Numbered from the stretch's first letter, positions 16,860 through 27,956 are shown. The stretch: 64,000 nt of DNA from Succinatimonas sp. UBA7265 (GCA_002473165.1 DKSD01000094.1:18104-82103); one strand, 5' to 3'. Notes: a model not told the origin generated them from the sequence alone. Translations and numbers: made by a program.

Positions 16860-16906
16860 TCTGCACCCCGCGCCTTGCGAATTCGCACCCGATTATATCA
16901 GTCATT

Positions 16907-18016
16907 TCAGCGCGGAAGACAGTTAAGCGGGTTTACGCTTTTGCCTTTGTAACGGATCTCAAAATGCAGGTTCACGCGGTCTGAATCTGTAGACCCCATC
17001 CTGGCCACCGCCTGGCCGCGGCGCACCTGCTGTCCTTCTTTTACGAGCAGCGAATCATTGTGCGCGTAAGCCGAGAGGTACTCATTGGCGTGGTTGATGA
17101 TCACGAGGTTGCCGTAGCCGCGCAGGGCGCTGCCGGCATAGACGACCTGGCCGTCGGCGGCCGAAACCACGTTCTGGCCGCGCTGTCCTGCGATGTCTAT
17201 GCCTTTGTTGCCGTTCTCATTTAATGAGAAGCCGCGGATCACTTTGCCCGAGGCCGGCCACATCCAGGTGATCCCGCCGACAGTGCGCGTGCGCCCGGAG
17301 GCCACGCTCACCGGAGCCTGGGGTTCCTGCTCCTTGTCCTCTTTGACCGTGGTCACGGTGGTCGAGGTCACCGTGTCTTTGATCCCGCCTGAGGCGGCAG
17401 GGGAGGACTGAGGTTGGCGCGCGTCAGGATCGGCAAGCGTCAGCACCTGCCCCGGGCGCAGCGTGTAGGGGTACTTAAGCGAGTTTACCCTCACGAGCGC
17501 CGAAGGCGGCAGGCCGTGCTCGCGCGCCACCGACGTCAGGGTGTCGCCTTTTTTAACGGTGTAAGTGCCGCCTGCGGAAGCCTCAGAAGGCGCGGCGGCG
17601 GGCTGGGCCTGCGAGCTTCCGATGTGGATCACCTGGCCGGTCTTTATGGCGTAAGGAGGCTCGATGCCGTTGTCGGCCGCAAGCGTGCGGTAATCCTGGC
17701 CGTAGCGGAAGGCTATGGAATAGAGCGTGTCGCCCTGCACGACGCGGTAATCGGTGCCGGAGGTCCTGACAACGCCGGTGCCGCCGCCTGCGACCGGCTG
17801 CTCCCGGATGCTCTGCGAGCGCCTCACGGTGCGGTTGATCACCCGCTCGCGCGGCTTAGGCGCCGGAGCTGAATAATGCTGCGCCCGGGCATCCGAGGTG
17901 GCGTCCACGACCTGCGCGCTGCTGCTGTCGCCTGAGCAGCCGCAAATGAAGGCGGCCAGAGCCGCCGGCAGCGAGGCCGCCAGGGCTTTTTCAGAAAATA
18001 ATTTTATAAAGCACAT
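16907..18016 (-). CDS. nlpD: Murein hydrolase activator NlpD (lipoprotein)
   Basis: About 369-aa outer-membrane lipoprotein that activates the amidase AmiC at division. The signal ends at a lipobox-like FICGC (about residue 27). Two LysM repeats follow (YRVVQGDTLYSIAFRYGQ and YTVKKGDTLTSVAREHG), where E. coli NlpD has one. A linker rich in Thr/Val/Glu leads to a LytM domain (MWPASGKVIRGFS, NKGIDIAG, LRGYGNLVIINH, LHFEIRYKGKSVNPL). The LytM zinc site is degenerate, as in NlpD generally, which fits an activator rather than an enzyme. The start is uncertain: ATG 18016 or TTG 18025, both overlapping the yqaA end. Confidence 0.9.
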   Translation of the reverse strand: MCFIKLFSEKALAASLPAALAAFICGCSGDSSSAQVVDATSDARAQHYSAPAPKPRERVINRTVRRSQSIREQPVAGGGTGVVRTSGTDYRVVQGDTLYSIAFRYGQDYRTLAADNGIEPPYAIKTGQVIHIGSSQAQPAAAPSEASAGGTYTVKKGDTLTSVAREHGLPPSALVRVNSLKYPYTLRPGQVLTLADPDARQPQSSPAASGGIKDTVTSTTVTTVKEDKEQEPQAPVSVASGRTRTVGGITWMWPASGKVIRGFSLNENGNKGIDIAGQRGQNVVSAADGQVVYAGSALRGYGNLVIINHANEYLSAYAHNDSLLVKEGQQVRRGQAVARMGSTDSDRVNLHFEIRYKGKSVNPLNCLPR

Positions 18017-18629
18017 AGATGACAATCAGTCCAACCACTGCCCAGCCGATGTAGTCGATGTAGCGGCGGATGGCTTTTTCCATCCGCTCCCCGCCCCAGG
18101 CGATCACGCCGGCCTCAATGTAGAATCTCAGGCCGCGCCCCACCAGGGACACCGGCACAAACACAAAGATCGAGAGCATGCCCGCGCTGCCGGTGCGCAG
18201 CACGCTTTCGGCCGCCACCACGCCGCAGGTCACGGCGATGATCTTGTAAGGGATGGGCGTAAACGCCCCGGCAAAGACCATAAGCACGCCGTACTCGCGG
18301 GTAAACCAGCCGCGCGCCGTCTCCATGGCCGGGCGCTGGCCGAAGTAATCTATAAGATCCTTGATCCAAGGATCATATACTAAATATCCAAGATAATAAC
18401 CGCAAATGGCGCCGCACATGGAAGTCACGACCGTGATCAGCGCATAGCGGTAGGCGCGGTTCGGGCGCGCCAGGCACATGGGGGCAAGCATCACATCAGG
18501 CGGGATCGGCCAGAACACGGACTCGCAGAAGCTGTCTATGCACAAAAACCACGCCGCTTTGGGGTGTTTTGCCAGTTTAATGCACAGCTCGTAGATGTAA
18601 GAGAAGAAACTCAGGGCTTTTACTTTCAT
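17991..18629 (-). CDS. yqaA: YqaA/DedA-family membrane protein
   Basis: 212-aa inner-membrane protein of the SNARE-associated/DedA superfamily. The re-entrant loop motif is FCESVFWPIPPDVMLAPM, the second loop is GAFTPIPYKIIAVTCG, and hydrophobic helices span about residues 60-85, 135-165 and 190-210. DedA-type proteins are linked to lipid-carrier flipping and membrane-potential tolerance; the exact role of YqaA is not known. ATG 18629 is preceded by TTGAG, with 7 bases between, and lies 8 bases past the ispF stop. An in-frame ATG at 18653 would overlap ispF. Its end overlaps nlpD, as in the surE-pcm-yqaA-nlpD-rpoS order of other gammas. Confidence 0.85.
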   Translation of the reverse strand: MKVKALSFFSYIYELCIKLAKHPKAAWFLCIDSFCESVFWPIPPDVMLAPMCLARPNRAYRYALITVVTSMCGAICGYYLGYLVYDPWIKDLIDYFGQRPAMETARGWFTREYGVLMVFAGAFTPIPYKIIAVTCGVVAAESVLRTGSAGMLSIFVFVPVSLVGRGLRFYIEAGVIAWGGERMEKAIRRYIDYIGWAVVGLIVIYVLYKIIF

Positions 18630-18636
18630 AAAAAAC

Positions 18637-19113
18637 TCAATTGCTTTCCACAAGGCACACGGCTTCGACGGCTATGCCTTCGCCGCGTCCGGTAAATCCC
18701 AGCTTTTCGCTGGTCGTAGCTTTGATGCTGACGCAGGAGACGTCAGTTTGCAGATCCGCGGCGAGGTTTACCCGCATCCGCTCCTCATAAGGAGCGAGCT
18801 TCGGCACCTGCGCGATCGCCGTGGCGTCGACGTTCACGACGTGAAAGCCGCGCGAGGCAATCTTCGCGCGCACGTCGCGCAGCAGGGCGCGGCTGTCTAT
18901 GTTTAAGAAGCGATCGTCATTGTCAGGGTAGAAATGGCCGATGTCCCCGAGGGCGAGCGCGCCCAGCAGCGCATCGCAGACAGCGTGGATTACCACATCG
19001 CCGTCAGAGTGGGCGATGAGACCGCGCTCTGAGGGCACTTTCACGCCGCCTAACGTAACCGGGCCCGGACCGCCGAAGCGGTGGACGTCAAAACCGTGTC
19101 CTATTCTGAGCAC
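18637..19113 (-). CDS. ispF: 2-C-methyl-D-erythritol 2,4-cyclodiphosphate synthase IspF
   Basis: 158 aa (E. coli 159). It forms the cyclodiphosphate in the MEP isoprenoid pathway. Metal ligands are in [10 protein letters not shown] (Asp/His) and the third His in [29 protein letters not shown] and the C-terminal [20 protein letters not shown] are conserved. The start is GTG 19113, preceded by GGAG six bases upstream and overlapping the ispD end by 13 bases in another frame. The frame upstream of it belongs to ispD antisense-free overlap and is not coding for ispF. Confidence 0.96.
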   Translation of the reverse strand: MLRIGHGFDVHRFGGPGPVTLGGVKVPSERGLIAHSDGDVVIHAVCDALLGALALGDIGHFYPDNDDRFLNIDSRALLRDVRAKIASRGFHVVNVDATAIAQVPKLAPYEERMRVNLAADLQTDVSCVSIKATTSEKLGFTGRGEGIAVEAVCLVESN

Positions 19114-19793
19114 TGTTTTTCTCCTGCACAGATCAGCGAGCGCGCCAGCACCAGATCGGCAGGCGCGGTCACTTTGAAATTCGGATGTCGGCACTCGACC
19201 AAAAGCGGGTGCAGCCCCAGGCGCTCGAGCGCCGAGGATTCATCGGTCACGGCGCTGCCTGCGGCCTTTAGCGCCTCTATGAGCGTTTTAAGCGGCGCCA
19301 TCTGCGGGGTGAGCGCGCGCCACAGCCCCGCCCGCGGCACCGTGCCCTGGCAGCGCCCGCCTTCGCCGCGCTTTACCGTGTCGGCCATGGGCACTGCAAG
19401 CAGCGCCCCGTCGTCACAGGAGAGTCCTGCGTCCAAAAGCGCGTTGAGATCCTCATCGCAAAGCAGCGGCCTTGCCGCGTCGTGCACAAGCGCATAAGGC
19501 CCCTGCGCGAGCGCGAGCGCGCGCAGCACCGTGTCGGCGCGCTCGGCGCCGCCTTCGCACACGCTAATCCGCGGATCTGATGCCAAAGGCAGTTTTGCAA
19601 AATAGGGATCGCCCGGAGCCAGCGCGACGATCACGCGACGGATGCGGGGATTGCGGACAAAGACGGAGACGGTGCGCTCGAGCATGGTCGCACCGCCTAT
19701 TTTGAGGTACTGCTTGGGGATGTCAGAGCCCATGCGCCTGCCAATGCCGGCGGCGGGGATCACTGCATCCGTAAGCGGGGAGTCTTTGTTCAC
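19101..19793 (-). CDS. ispD: 2-C-methyl-D-erythritol 4-phosphate cytidylyltransferase IspD
   Basis: 230-aa cytidylyltransferase of the MEP pathway. The CTP-binding N-terminus is [20 protein letters not shown], and [12 protein letters not shown] carries the conserved HDAARP motif. VPMADTVKR and the [11 protein letters not shown] segment complete the active site. The start is GTG at 19793, 12 bases after the ftsB stop. It overlaps ispF, giving a coupled ispD-ispF pair as in E. coli. Confidence 0.96.
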   Translation of the reverse strand: MNKDSPLTDAVIPAAGIGRRMGSDIPKQYLKIGGATMLERTVSVFVRNPRIRRVIVALAPGDPYFAKLPLASDPRISVCEGGAERADTVLRALALAQGPYALVHDAARPLLCDEDLNALLDAGLSCDDGALLAVPMADTVKRGEGGRCQGTVPRAGLWRALTPQMAPLKTLIEALKAAGSAVTDESSALERLGLHPLLVECRHPNFKVTAPADLVLARSLICAGEKQCSE

Positions 19794-19805
19794 CGGGGAC
19801 GTGTT

Positions 19806-20123
19806 TTACCTGCGCTCGCGCTTAAGGTCCTGAGGATGGGAGCCGTCGATGACCCGGTAGAACACCTCGCCCTGGCGGATCATGCCCAGTTCGTCGCGGG
19901 CCAGTTCCTCCAGCGTCAGGTTGCCCTGCTGCAGATCGGTGATCTCATCCTCAAGCGCCTGGTTGCGCAGCGTCAGTTTCTCGGACTTCTGTTTGGCTTC
20001 GGTGACCTGGGCTGCCACGGATTCATACTGCAAAAAGCCGTTGCGCCCGTACCACATGTCATAGGCCAAAAAGCCTATGGCAAGCACGAGCACCAGCCCC
20101 AGCAGTTTCATCCGGCCTTGCAT
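19806..20123 (-). CDS. ftsB: Cell division protein FtsB
   Basis: 105-aa bitopic division protein of the FtsQLB complex. The N-terminal membrane helix is MKLLGLVLVLAIGFLAYDMW, followed by GRNGFLQY and a coiled coil (about residues 38-70), then the short ELARDELGMIRQGEVFYRV segment that contacts FtsQ. ATG 20123 is used here; ATG 20111 (MKLLG) is possible. In E. coli ftsB lies before ispD, as here. Eno, often between pyrG and ftsB, is missing. Confidence 0.93.
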   Translation of the reverse strand: MQGRMKLLGLVLVLAIGFLAYDMWYGRNGFLQYESVAAQVTEAKQKSEKLTLRNQALEDEITDLQQGNLTLEELARDELGMIRQGEVFYRVIDGSHPQDLKRERR

Positions 20124-20145
20124 GCACTCAGCCCCCTTCCTTCAA

Positions 20146-21915
<1,770 letters not shown>

Positions 21916-21948
21916 TTAAGAAAGATCTATAAATAACAGGGTGTTATT

Positions 21949-24207
21949 TTAGATACGCTGCACGGCGCTCACCTGCGGGATCTGCATGATTTTGCCGCGC
22001 AGCCTCTCGAAGACAGCCAGCCCTGACACGAGCAGATCTATGTCGATGATGCTCGTCATGGCATCGCGGTCGACCCGCGAGCGCACGCCGGCGATATTGA
22101 GCTTCTCGTTGGCGATCATGGTGGTGATGTCGCGCAGCATCCCCGGGTAATCCTGTCCGGTGATGCGCATGGTGATGGTGTAGCTCTGCCCCTCGGCGCT
22201 GCCCCACTGAGCCGCCACCACCTTCTCAGGCTCGGCTTTGGCAAGCTTTAAGAGCATCGGGCAGGAAGCGCGGTGGATGGAGACCCCGCGGCCTTTGGTG
22301 ATAAAGCCCACGATCTCATCGCCAGGGATCGGCTGGCAGCAGTGAGCCACATGGGTGAGCAGGTTGTCCACGCCGTCCACGGTCACCGAGCCGGTCTTCT
22401 GGCCTTTGTGCGCCTCGACGGCGCTGGCGCTCTTGGCCTCGATGAGATTGCGCAGATCGGCGTCACGCTCGGCCTGGCTCTTGCGAGCCTCGGCCGTCTC
22501 GCTTAAGAAGGCCATCAGCGTGTTGACGCTGATGTCGCCGGCGCCGATCCCCGCGAAGAGATCATCGGACTTTTTGACGTTAAAGCGTTCGAGGTTGGCC
22601 TCGATGAGCGACATGAGCTCATCCTTGCTCAGGTTAACGCCGCGGCGTTCGAGCTCGCGCGCCACCGCCTCCTCGCCCGAGGTGCGGTTGCGGCCGTAGT
22701 CGACCTTGCGGAAATACGACTGCACTTTGGCGCGGGCGCGCGACGTCTTCAAAAAGCCGCTGTCGGGGTTGAGCCAGTCGCGCGAGGGGTTGGGGTTCTT
22801 CTGGGTGATGATCTCCACGGTCTCGCCGGTGTGCAGCGCGTAGGTAAAAGGCACGATGCGGCCGTTGACCTTGGCGCCGATGCAGCGGTGCCCCACCATG
22901 GTGTGCACCTGGTAGGCAAAATCCAGCGGCGTCGCCCCGGTGGGCAGATCTATGACCTCGCCTGCCGGCGTGAAGACGTAAACCCGGTCTTCAAAGATCT
23001 GGTTCTTGAACTCCTCCATGAGCGTGCCGGATTCAACGAGGTCATCGCGCCATGCAAGGAGTTTGCGCAGCCAGTTGATACGCTGCTCGACGCCGCTGCT
23101 CTGCCCCGCGCCTTCCTTGTACTTCCAGTGCGCCGCCACGCCGAGCTCGGCGGTGTTGTGCATATTGCGCGTGCGGATCTGGATCTCCACGCGCTTGTCG
23201 CCGTCGCCGTAAACCACGGTATGGATGGACTGGTAGCCGTTGGATTTGGGGTTGGCGATATAGTCGTCAAACTGCTCCTGGATGTGCTTCCAGCGGGTGT
23301 GGACGATGCCGAGCACGGCGTAGCAGTCTGAGATCTTTTCGACGATCACGCGCACAGCGCGGATGTCGTAGAGCTCATCAAAGCGCAGGTGCTTGCGCTG
23401 CATCTTGCGCCAGATGCTGTAGATGTGTTTGGGGCGCCCGTAGACCTCGCACTTTAGACCCTCATGCCCGAGCAGTTCCCTTAATTCGTTTACGAAATTC
23501 TCAATGTAACGCTCACGCTCGACGCGGCGCTCACCGAGATCGGAGGCGATCTCTTTGTATTCGTCAGGATGCAGGCAGCGGAAAGCCAGATCCTCAAGCT
23601 CCCACTTGAGCTGGCCGATGCCCAGGCGGTTTGCCAGTGGCGCGTAGATGTTGGCGACCTCGCGCGCTATGGTCACGCGCGTCTGCTCGTCGGCGTTCTT
23701 GGCCGCGCGGATGACGGCGATGCGCTCGGCCAGTTTGATGACGACCGCGCGCACGTCCTCGACCATGGCCAGCATCATGCGGCGGATACGGTCGACTTTG
23801 GCCTCGGAGACATCACTGCTGCGCAGCGTCTGCAAAAAGCGGATCGCCTCCATGTCGCGCACGTTCATCAGCAGCTTGTGCGCCTCGGCGCCGAAATGAT
23901 CGAGCACCTCCTGCGACGAGATGTAGCCTTCCTCAAAAGCCGGGTAGACAATGCTGACTTTCAGGGACATCAGATCCATGTTGACCGTCATCAGCACGGA
24001 GACGATCTCGGCCGAGAGCTTCACGAAGCGCTCGCGATCGGCTGCGACATCGGCGTTTTTGAGCTTTTTCTCCTTCTGCTCCAGGCACTGCATTACAAAG
24101 TCGCAGGTCTTGTGCAGTTCCAGGCGCTCGGACTGGGGCAGTTTAAGTTCCTCTATCCAGTTTTTAAAATCAAAGCTCGCTTCGTGAGTGGTTCTGATGG
24201 CAACCAT
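21949..24207 (-). CDS. relA: GTP pyrophosphokinase RelA
   Basis: 752-aa long RSH-family (p)ppGpp synthetase. The N-terminal region lacks the HD hydrolase signature, so it is a monofunctional RelA rather than a SpoT. Synthetase motifs are YDIRAVRVIVEKISDCYAVL, EQFDDYIANPKSNGYQSIHT and EIQIRTRNMHNTAELGVAAH. The TGS domain (VYVFTPAGEVIDLPTGATPL), the helical and zinc-finger-like region (CCQPIPGDEIVGFITKGRG..HRASC) and the C-terminal ACT domain (YTITMRITGQDYPGMLRDI) follow. The start MVAIRTTHE resembles E. coli MVAVRSAH. It senses uncharged tRNA on the ribosome. Confidence 0.97.
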   Translation of the reverse strand: MVAIRTTHEASFDFKNWIEELKLPQSERLELHKTCDFVMQCLEQKEKKLKNADVAADRERFVKLSAEIVSVLMTVNMDLMSLKVSIVYPAFEEGYISSQEVLDHFGAEAHKLLMNVRDMEAIRFLQTLRSSDVSEAKVDRIRRMMLAMVEDVRAVVIKLAERIAVIRAAKNADEQTRVTIAREVANIYAPLANRLGIGQLKWELEDLAFRCLHPDEYKEIASDLGERRVERERYIENFVNELRELLGHEGLKCEVYGRPKHIYSIWRKMQRKHLRFDELYDIRAVRVIVEKISDCYAVLGIVHTRWKHIQEQFDDYIANPKSNGYQSIHTVVYGDGDKRVEIQIRTRNMHNTAELGVAAHWKYKEGAGQSSGVEQRINWLRKLLAWRDDLVESGTLMEEFKNQIFEDRVYVFTPAGEVIDLPTGATPLDFAYQVHTMVGHRCIGAKVNGRIVPFTYALHTGETVEIITQKNPNPSRDWLNPDSGFLKTSRARAKVQSYFRKVDYGRNRTSGEEAVARELERRGVNLSKDELMSLIEANLERFNVKKSDDLFAGIGAGDISVNTLMAFLSETAEARKSQAERDADLRNLIEAKSASAVEAHKGQKTGSVTVDGVDNLLTHVAHCCQPIPGDEIVGFITKGRGVSIHRASCPMLLKLAKAEPEKVVAAQWGSAEGQSYTITMRITGQDYPGMLRDITTMIANEKLNIAGVRSRVDRDAMTSIIDIDLLVSGLAVFERLRGKIMQIPQVSAVQRI

Positions 24208-24343
24208 ATCGCACCTGTGTCAGAGAGTTTTTTTGGGAAAACGCCATGCACATTTTAAATCCGCACAGGCCGCGTAAACAGCATTGCACGCTCATTGTCC
24301 GCGGCAAACTCACAAAACGCGCTGCGCCTTTACAACATGGCGC

Positions 24344-25159
24344 TCAGGCTTGATTAACCGGAGCCTGAGGGCGCTGTTTCCCGCCAGCGTTGTCCTGTGA
24401 AAGCTCCTCTTTGTACAGTTCCTCAACATACGCCGGACCACATTGCCACAGTCCTGAGTTGCGGTCATAAAGCAACGCGCCGGTCTTAGAGCAGACAAAA
24501 TCTGAAAACACTGCGGCAGGATCTTTTCCGGATTCATCTGAAAGAGCGGCAGCCGCCATTGCGATCGTCACATCGGTTGCAAACTCTTCCTGCGCCTCGG
24601 TGATCCCGTCGGCCGCGTTCTTAATTTCAGCCATTGCGCTTCCTGCATACTCCAGACACGCGATGGCCTGCAGCGTTCTGAAACAGTACTGAATACCTGG
24701 TTTTTCAGGAAGAAACTTTATGCAAGCATCATCAGCCTCAGCGCGTCCGGGGAGCCCGTACGCCCCTGCAAGATAAAGAGCCAGCGCGAAAGCTGTCCGC
24801 TCATCTGCAAGAGTGCCGCCTGCGATGTCATACTGTTGCAAATCCCTCGCCTCCTGCGCATACAGCCCTGGTGCGCGATGAGCTGCCGCGCAGTGCAGCC
24901 ACCTTAGATCGGCGCTCTCAAAGATGAGCTGTGAGATCCCGCTTTTGGCGTGAAAGCGATATGCACAAACATATCCGCGATCCGGCAAGGCCTGTGCCTC
25001 GCCGCACACGACAGCCTTTAGCGCTAAGATCTTGATGAAGCGCTCTGCCTGCTCTTTTGAGGCTGTCAGATAAAAGCCCGGCCCTAAATCCCCCGCTGAC
25101 GCGTCTTCTGGTAAATTCGGGGCCTTAATCTCGCGGCAGCTTCAGCGGTACAAAAGCAT
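24344..25159 (-). pseudogene. DUF3990 protein interrupted by an in-frame stop codon
   Basis: The reading frame encodes a DUF3990 protein: DLGPGFYLTASKEQAERF, then FESADLRWLHCAAAHR, YDIAGGTLADERTAFALALY and the YCFRTLQAIACLEY segment. The expected start MLLYRGS is encoded at 25159 but its glycine codon is TGA (25144-25142) where GGA would be expected. The next usable start is GTG 25009, which would drop the conserved N-terminal third of the domain. The last 70 residues beyond the domain are not recognised. DUF3990 is, to my recollection, grouped with ADP-ribosyltransferase-like folds and commonly sits after DUF3791, as here. A toxin-like role is only conjecture. Confidence 0.75.
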
Positions 25160-25393
25160 GCCGTCAGCCAAGTGCGCCGCCATCTGCCGCTTCCTCTTTA
25201 AAAAGACTGAGATTTCCTCAAAAACCGCTTCATCACCCTCCGTGTGCAGCGCCGGATACCCTTCGGTGATAAAAGACCAGACTTTATGCGCGCTGAAAAC
25301 GGCATTTGCCTGCGCGATGCTGACACGCCATTTTTTCGCGGCGAGCCTTAAAAGCCTTGCCTGCATAAACAGGATCTCAGTTTTTGTATCCAT
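25142..25393 (-). CDS. DUF3791 protein
   Basis: 83-aa small protein. The pattern EILFMQARLLRLAAKKWRVS, VFSAHKVWSFITEGYPALHT and EGDEAVFEEISVFLKRK fits the DUF3791 family (helical, about 65-75 residues). The final residues, ADGMLLYR, come from reading into the beginning of DUF3990 in the same frame, so the present stop is the TGA that also breaks DUF3990. In other genomes DUF3791 and DUF3990 are usually adjacent genes; the function of neither is established. ATG 25393 follows the DUF1848 stop by 15 bases, so the three probably formed one transcript. Confidence 0.75.
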   Translation of the reverse strand: MDTKTEILFMQARLLRLAAKKWRVSIAQANAVFSAHKVWSFITEGYPALHTEGDEAVFEEISVFLKRKRQMAAHLADGMLLYR

Positions 25394-25408
25394 TTCAACA
25401 GCCGCACT

Positions 25409-26397
25409 TCAGACAGGAAACAGCGACAGAGAGCTGTCACGCCAGGACACCTGATCGGCGTCTTTGATGATCTCACCGGGGATCGGCCCGCCGATGAGAT
25501 AGGGCGAGGCTGGATCGTGACGGCGAAAATTCGCCCGCGCCAGACTCATGTCGTAGTTTGCATAGCAGTAACGGCAGGCGTGCGGGCAGGTGTTGTACGC
25601 ACCGATGTCATGCCCGAGGATGCAGCCGTCGCGCTTTTGCAGTTCGCGCGCCTGCGCCTCTGAAATCGAAGCCGAACTGCCCAGGCGTTTCTGCGGCCAG
25701 CGCGCCGACTTGGGAATGGTCAGGCTGATCCCTGCGGCATGCTCAAGCGCCCGGTGGGTCAGGCAGCCTGAAACGTCAACGCCGTACTTTGCAAGATCCT
25801 GATCCTCATAGCAGCCGATGAGCCTGATCCCGTGCGCCGCCGCGATCTGTTTAAATCCGCCCCGATGGAGGCTTTCTCCTCAGGAGTGACCAGCCTGCCC
25901 TCCGGAAAATTCCGCACTGTCTTGCCGTACAAATCCAAAAAGGCGATCATGCACGACTCGCAGCAGCCATCCGCCAGGGAGGCAAGGCGCTCAAACTGCT
26001 CTTTATGCCAGGCGATGCTGTACTCATCGTTCACAATGACCGGGGAATAACGCCAGCACACGGCCTGCGCCCCCAGCTTTTGCGCGAGGGCGCGCATGCC
26101 CGCAAAGACTTTTTCCGCGGGTGGCACCCTGGGTTCAAGTCGCGGCCCGTAGGGATTTACGGTCACAAACCAGTACATGTGAAAGGCTTTGAGTTCGCCG
26201 AGGTGCGCGACAAGCGGCAGCGGGTTCTTGGTGCCGAACACCAGAACATCCACGACCTCAGGGTCAAGCCGGTAGCGCGTGACATGCAGAGGGTTGTAAG
26301 GATTGCGCGTGAGCACAAAGCCTGCGCGGATGCGGTTTAAAAACCATTTTGTAAAAAAGGCCGGGATGTCGGTCCTAAGTCCGGTGTTCAGCACCAT
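25409..26397 (-). pseudogene. DUF1848 radical-SAM-like protein with a frameshift
   Basis: The first frame begins MVLNTGLRTDIPAFFTKW at 26397 and follows the family through RNPYNPLHVTRYRLD, VFGTKNPLPL, FVTVNPYGPRLEP and CWRYSPVIVNDEYS. It then loses frame after IGADLNR near 25850-25857. The other frame continues KQIAAAHGIRLIGCYEDQDL, KSARWPQKR and the Cys-rich GAYNTCPHACRYCYANYD, ending FPV at 25409. One base is missing in GATTTAAACAG; restoring it would give about 329 aa. The C-terminal CxxxCxxC motif resembles a radical SAM cluster site, but the reaction is unknown. A consensus error is possible. Confidence 0.85.
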
Positions 26398-26600
26398 CCT
26401 GACAAACCTCTGAATTTTCGGGCAGGGACTGCGGTGAATTTCACTTCATTCAGATTTCGTTTTTTTTGTTATTTATCAGCCTTTCTAAGAACAGCGATCC
26501 GGCTTGTCCGATATCCGAAGAACCAGTATTTCAGTAGGTCAGGCTTTCCTGTGCTCCAATATTTGTCCCCTTTTTCAGACAGGCACATGTCGCTCGGCAG

Positions 26601-27956
26601 TTATTTTCTTTCAAGCACAAACGCGGTCTCGACGTGTGAGGTTCTCGGGAACATGTCAAAGATCCCCCACTTGCTGATCTGATAGCCCTGATCCCGGAAG
26701 GCTGCGAGATCGCGCGAAGCCGCCAGCGGGTTGCACGAGATCATGAGCACTTTGGGGATGCGGCGCCGGGCCACCCACAGGCTTGAGCGTTTGGCGCCCG
26801 AGCGGCCGGGATCGAGGACCGCGGCATCACAGCCTGCTTTGGCAAAGGGGAGCTTTTCAAAAGGCTCTTCAAGATCGGCCGTAACAAAAGAGGCGGTGCT
26901 TATGCCGGCCGCAGCGGCATTCTCCGAGGCAAGCGCCGTCATTGAAGGGACCACGTCAACGCCTGCGACAGTCGCGCCGGCGCGTGCCAGGGGCAGCGTG
27001 AAATTGCCCAGGCCGCAGAACAGATCGAGCACCTGCATGCCCGCCTTCGGGTTTATGAGCTCCAGCACGCGCTTTACCATCGCCGCGTTGATGTGCGCGT
27101 TGACCTGCGCAAAAGAAGTCGGCAGGCAGCGGATGCGGATCCCCGCCGAGGTGATGTAAAGATCCTCGGGATCCCCCGCGATCAGCCGTTCGCGCACCTT
27201 CACCGAATCATCAGTGCCCAAAGTCTCCTTATAGCTCTCCTGGACACTTAAAACGAGATTATGTTCGTCTGCGAACGCAGCGAGTTTCCGCTCATCCTCA
27301 GCAGGCAGTTCCTCGGTAAGGCGCAGCGCTGCGCCCGCCGCCTTGTCGCTGTCGAGCAGCTCGCAATGGCCGATGCGTCCGCGGCAGGAGAGCGCGGAGA
27401 GCGCCCCTTTGAGCGATGGCAGCAGAGCGTTAAGCCTGGGAGTGAGCACCAGGCAGTTTTGGATGTCGCAAAGCTCTTTTGACAGCTCTTTGCGAAATCC
27501 TAAATGCAGCGCCCCGTGATCAAAGCGCACGGCAAGCCTGCAGGCGCGGCGATAGCCCTCCTGCGGGCTCTCTTCTGAAAAGTCAGGCTCAGGCAGCTCC
27601 AGCTTAAGCTGTTTTGCAAACAGGCGCCTCACACCGTCGGTTTTGGCCTTAAGGCTCATCTCAGGGGGCAGGTGCGAGAGCGGGCAGCCGCCGCAGGAGG
27701 CGGCGTAAGGGCAGGCATCTTCAAGGCGCTCAGGGGAGCGCTTTAAGAGTTTTATGATCCGCGCCTCTCCTGCCGTGCCTTTGAGGTTCAAAGGCTGCAC
27801 GCGCGCGATCTCGCCCGGGATCAGCTCTTTTACAAACCAGACGGCGTCGCGCGCACGGCCTAAGCCGCGGCCTTTTAAATCCAGATCGGTGCACTCAAGC
27901 TCAAAGGCGCTGCGATCAAAGCTGCGGCGCGCGGGCGCTTTATAAAAACTGACCAT
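26601..27956 (-). CDS. rlmD: 23S rRNA (uracil-1939-C5) methyltransferase RlmD
   Basis: 451-aa SAM-dependent rRNA methylase, formerly RumA. It has a TRAM RNA-binding N-terminus (ELECTDLDLKGRGLGRARDA), iron-sulfur ligands in CPYAASCGGC with the fourth Cys in CDIQNC, the SAM site VLDLFCGLGNFTLPLA, DPGRSG, the catalytic Cys in MISCNP, and the proton acceptor in HVETAFVLER. E. coli carries it next to relA, and only the decayed DUF patch separates them here. Its start overlaps the end of recO by 17 bases. Confidence 0.95.
   Translation of the reverse strand: MVSFYKAPARRSFDRSAFELECTDLDLKGRGLGRARDAVWFVKELIPGEIARVQPLNLKGTAGEARIIKLLKRSPERLEDACPYAASCGGCPLSHLPPEMSLKAKTDGVRRLFAKQLKLELPEPDFSEESPQEGYRRACRLAVRFDHGALHLGFRKELSKELCDIQNCLVLTPRLNALLPSLKGALSALSCRGRIGHCELLDSDKAAGAALRLTEELPAEDERKLAAFADEHNLVLSVQESYKETLGTDDSVKVRERLIAGDPEDLYITSAGIRIRCLPTSFAQVNAHINAAMVKRVLELINPKAGMQVLDLFCGLGNFTLPLARAGATVAGVDVVPSMTALASENAAAAGISTASFVTADLEEPFEKLPFAKAGCDAAVLDPGRSGAKRSSLWVARRRIPKVLMISCNPLAASRDLAAFRDQGYQISKWGIFDMFPRTSHVETAFVLERK

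Noticed and set aside
25142..25144. TGA as selenocysteine in DUF3990
   Set aside because: No SECIS-like hairpin was seen after it, the aligned residue in the family is Gly, and TGA is used as an ordinary stop elsewhere in the window.
26398..26600. Possible gene on the plus strand before rlmD
   Set aside because: The open frame mostly covers non-coding DNA and the 3' end of rlmD, with no start site or family pattern.
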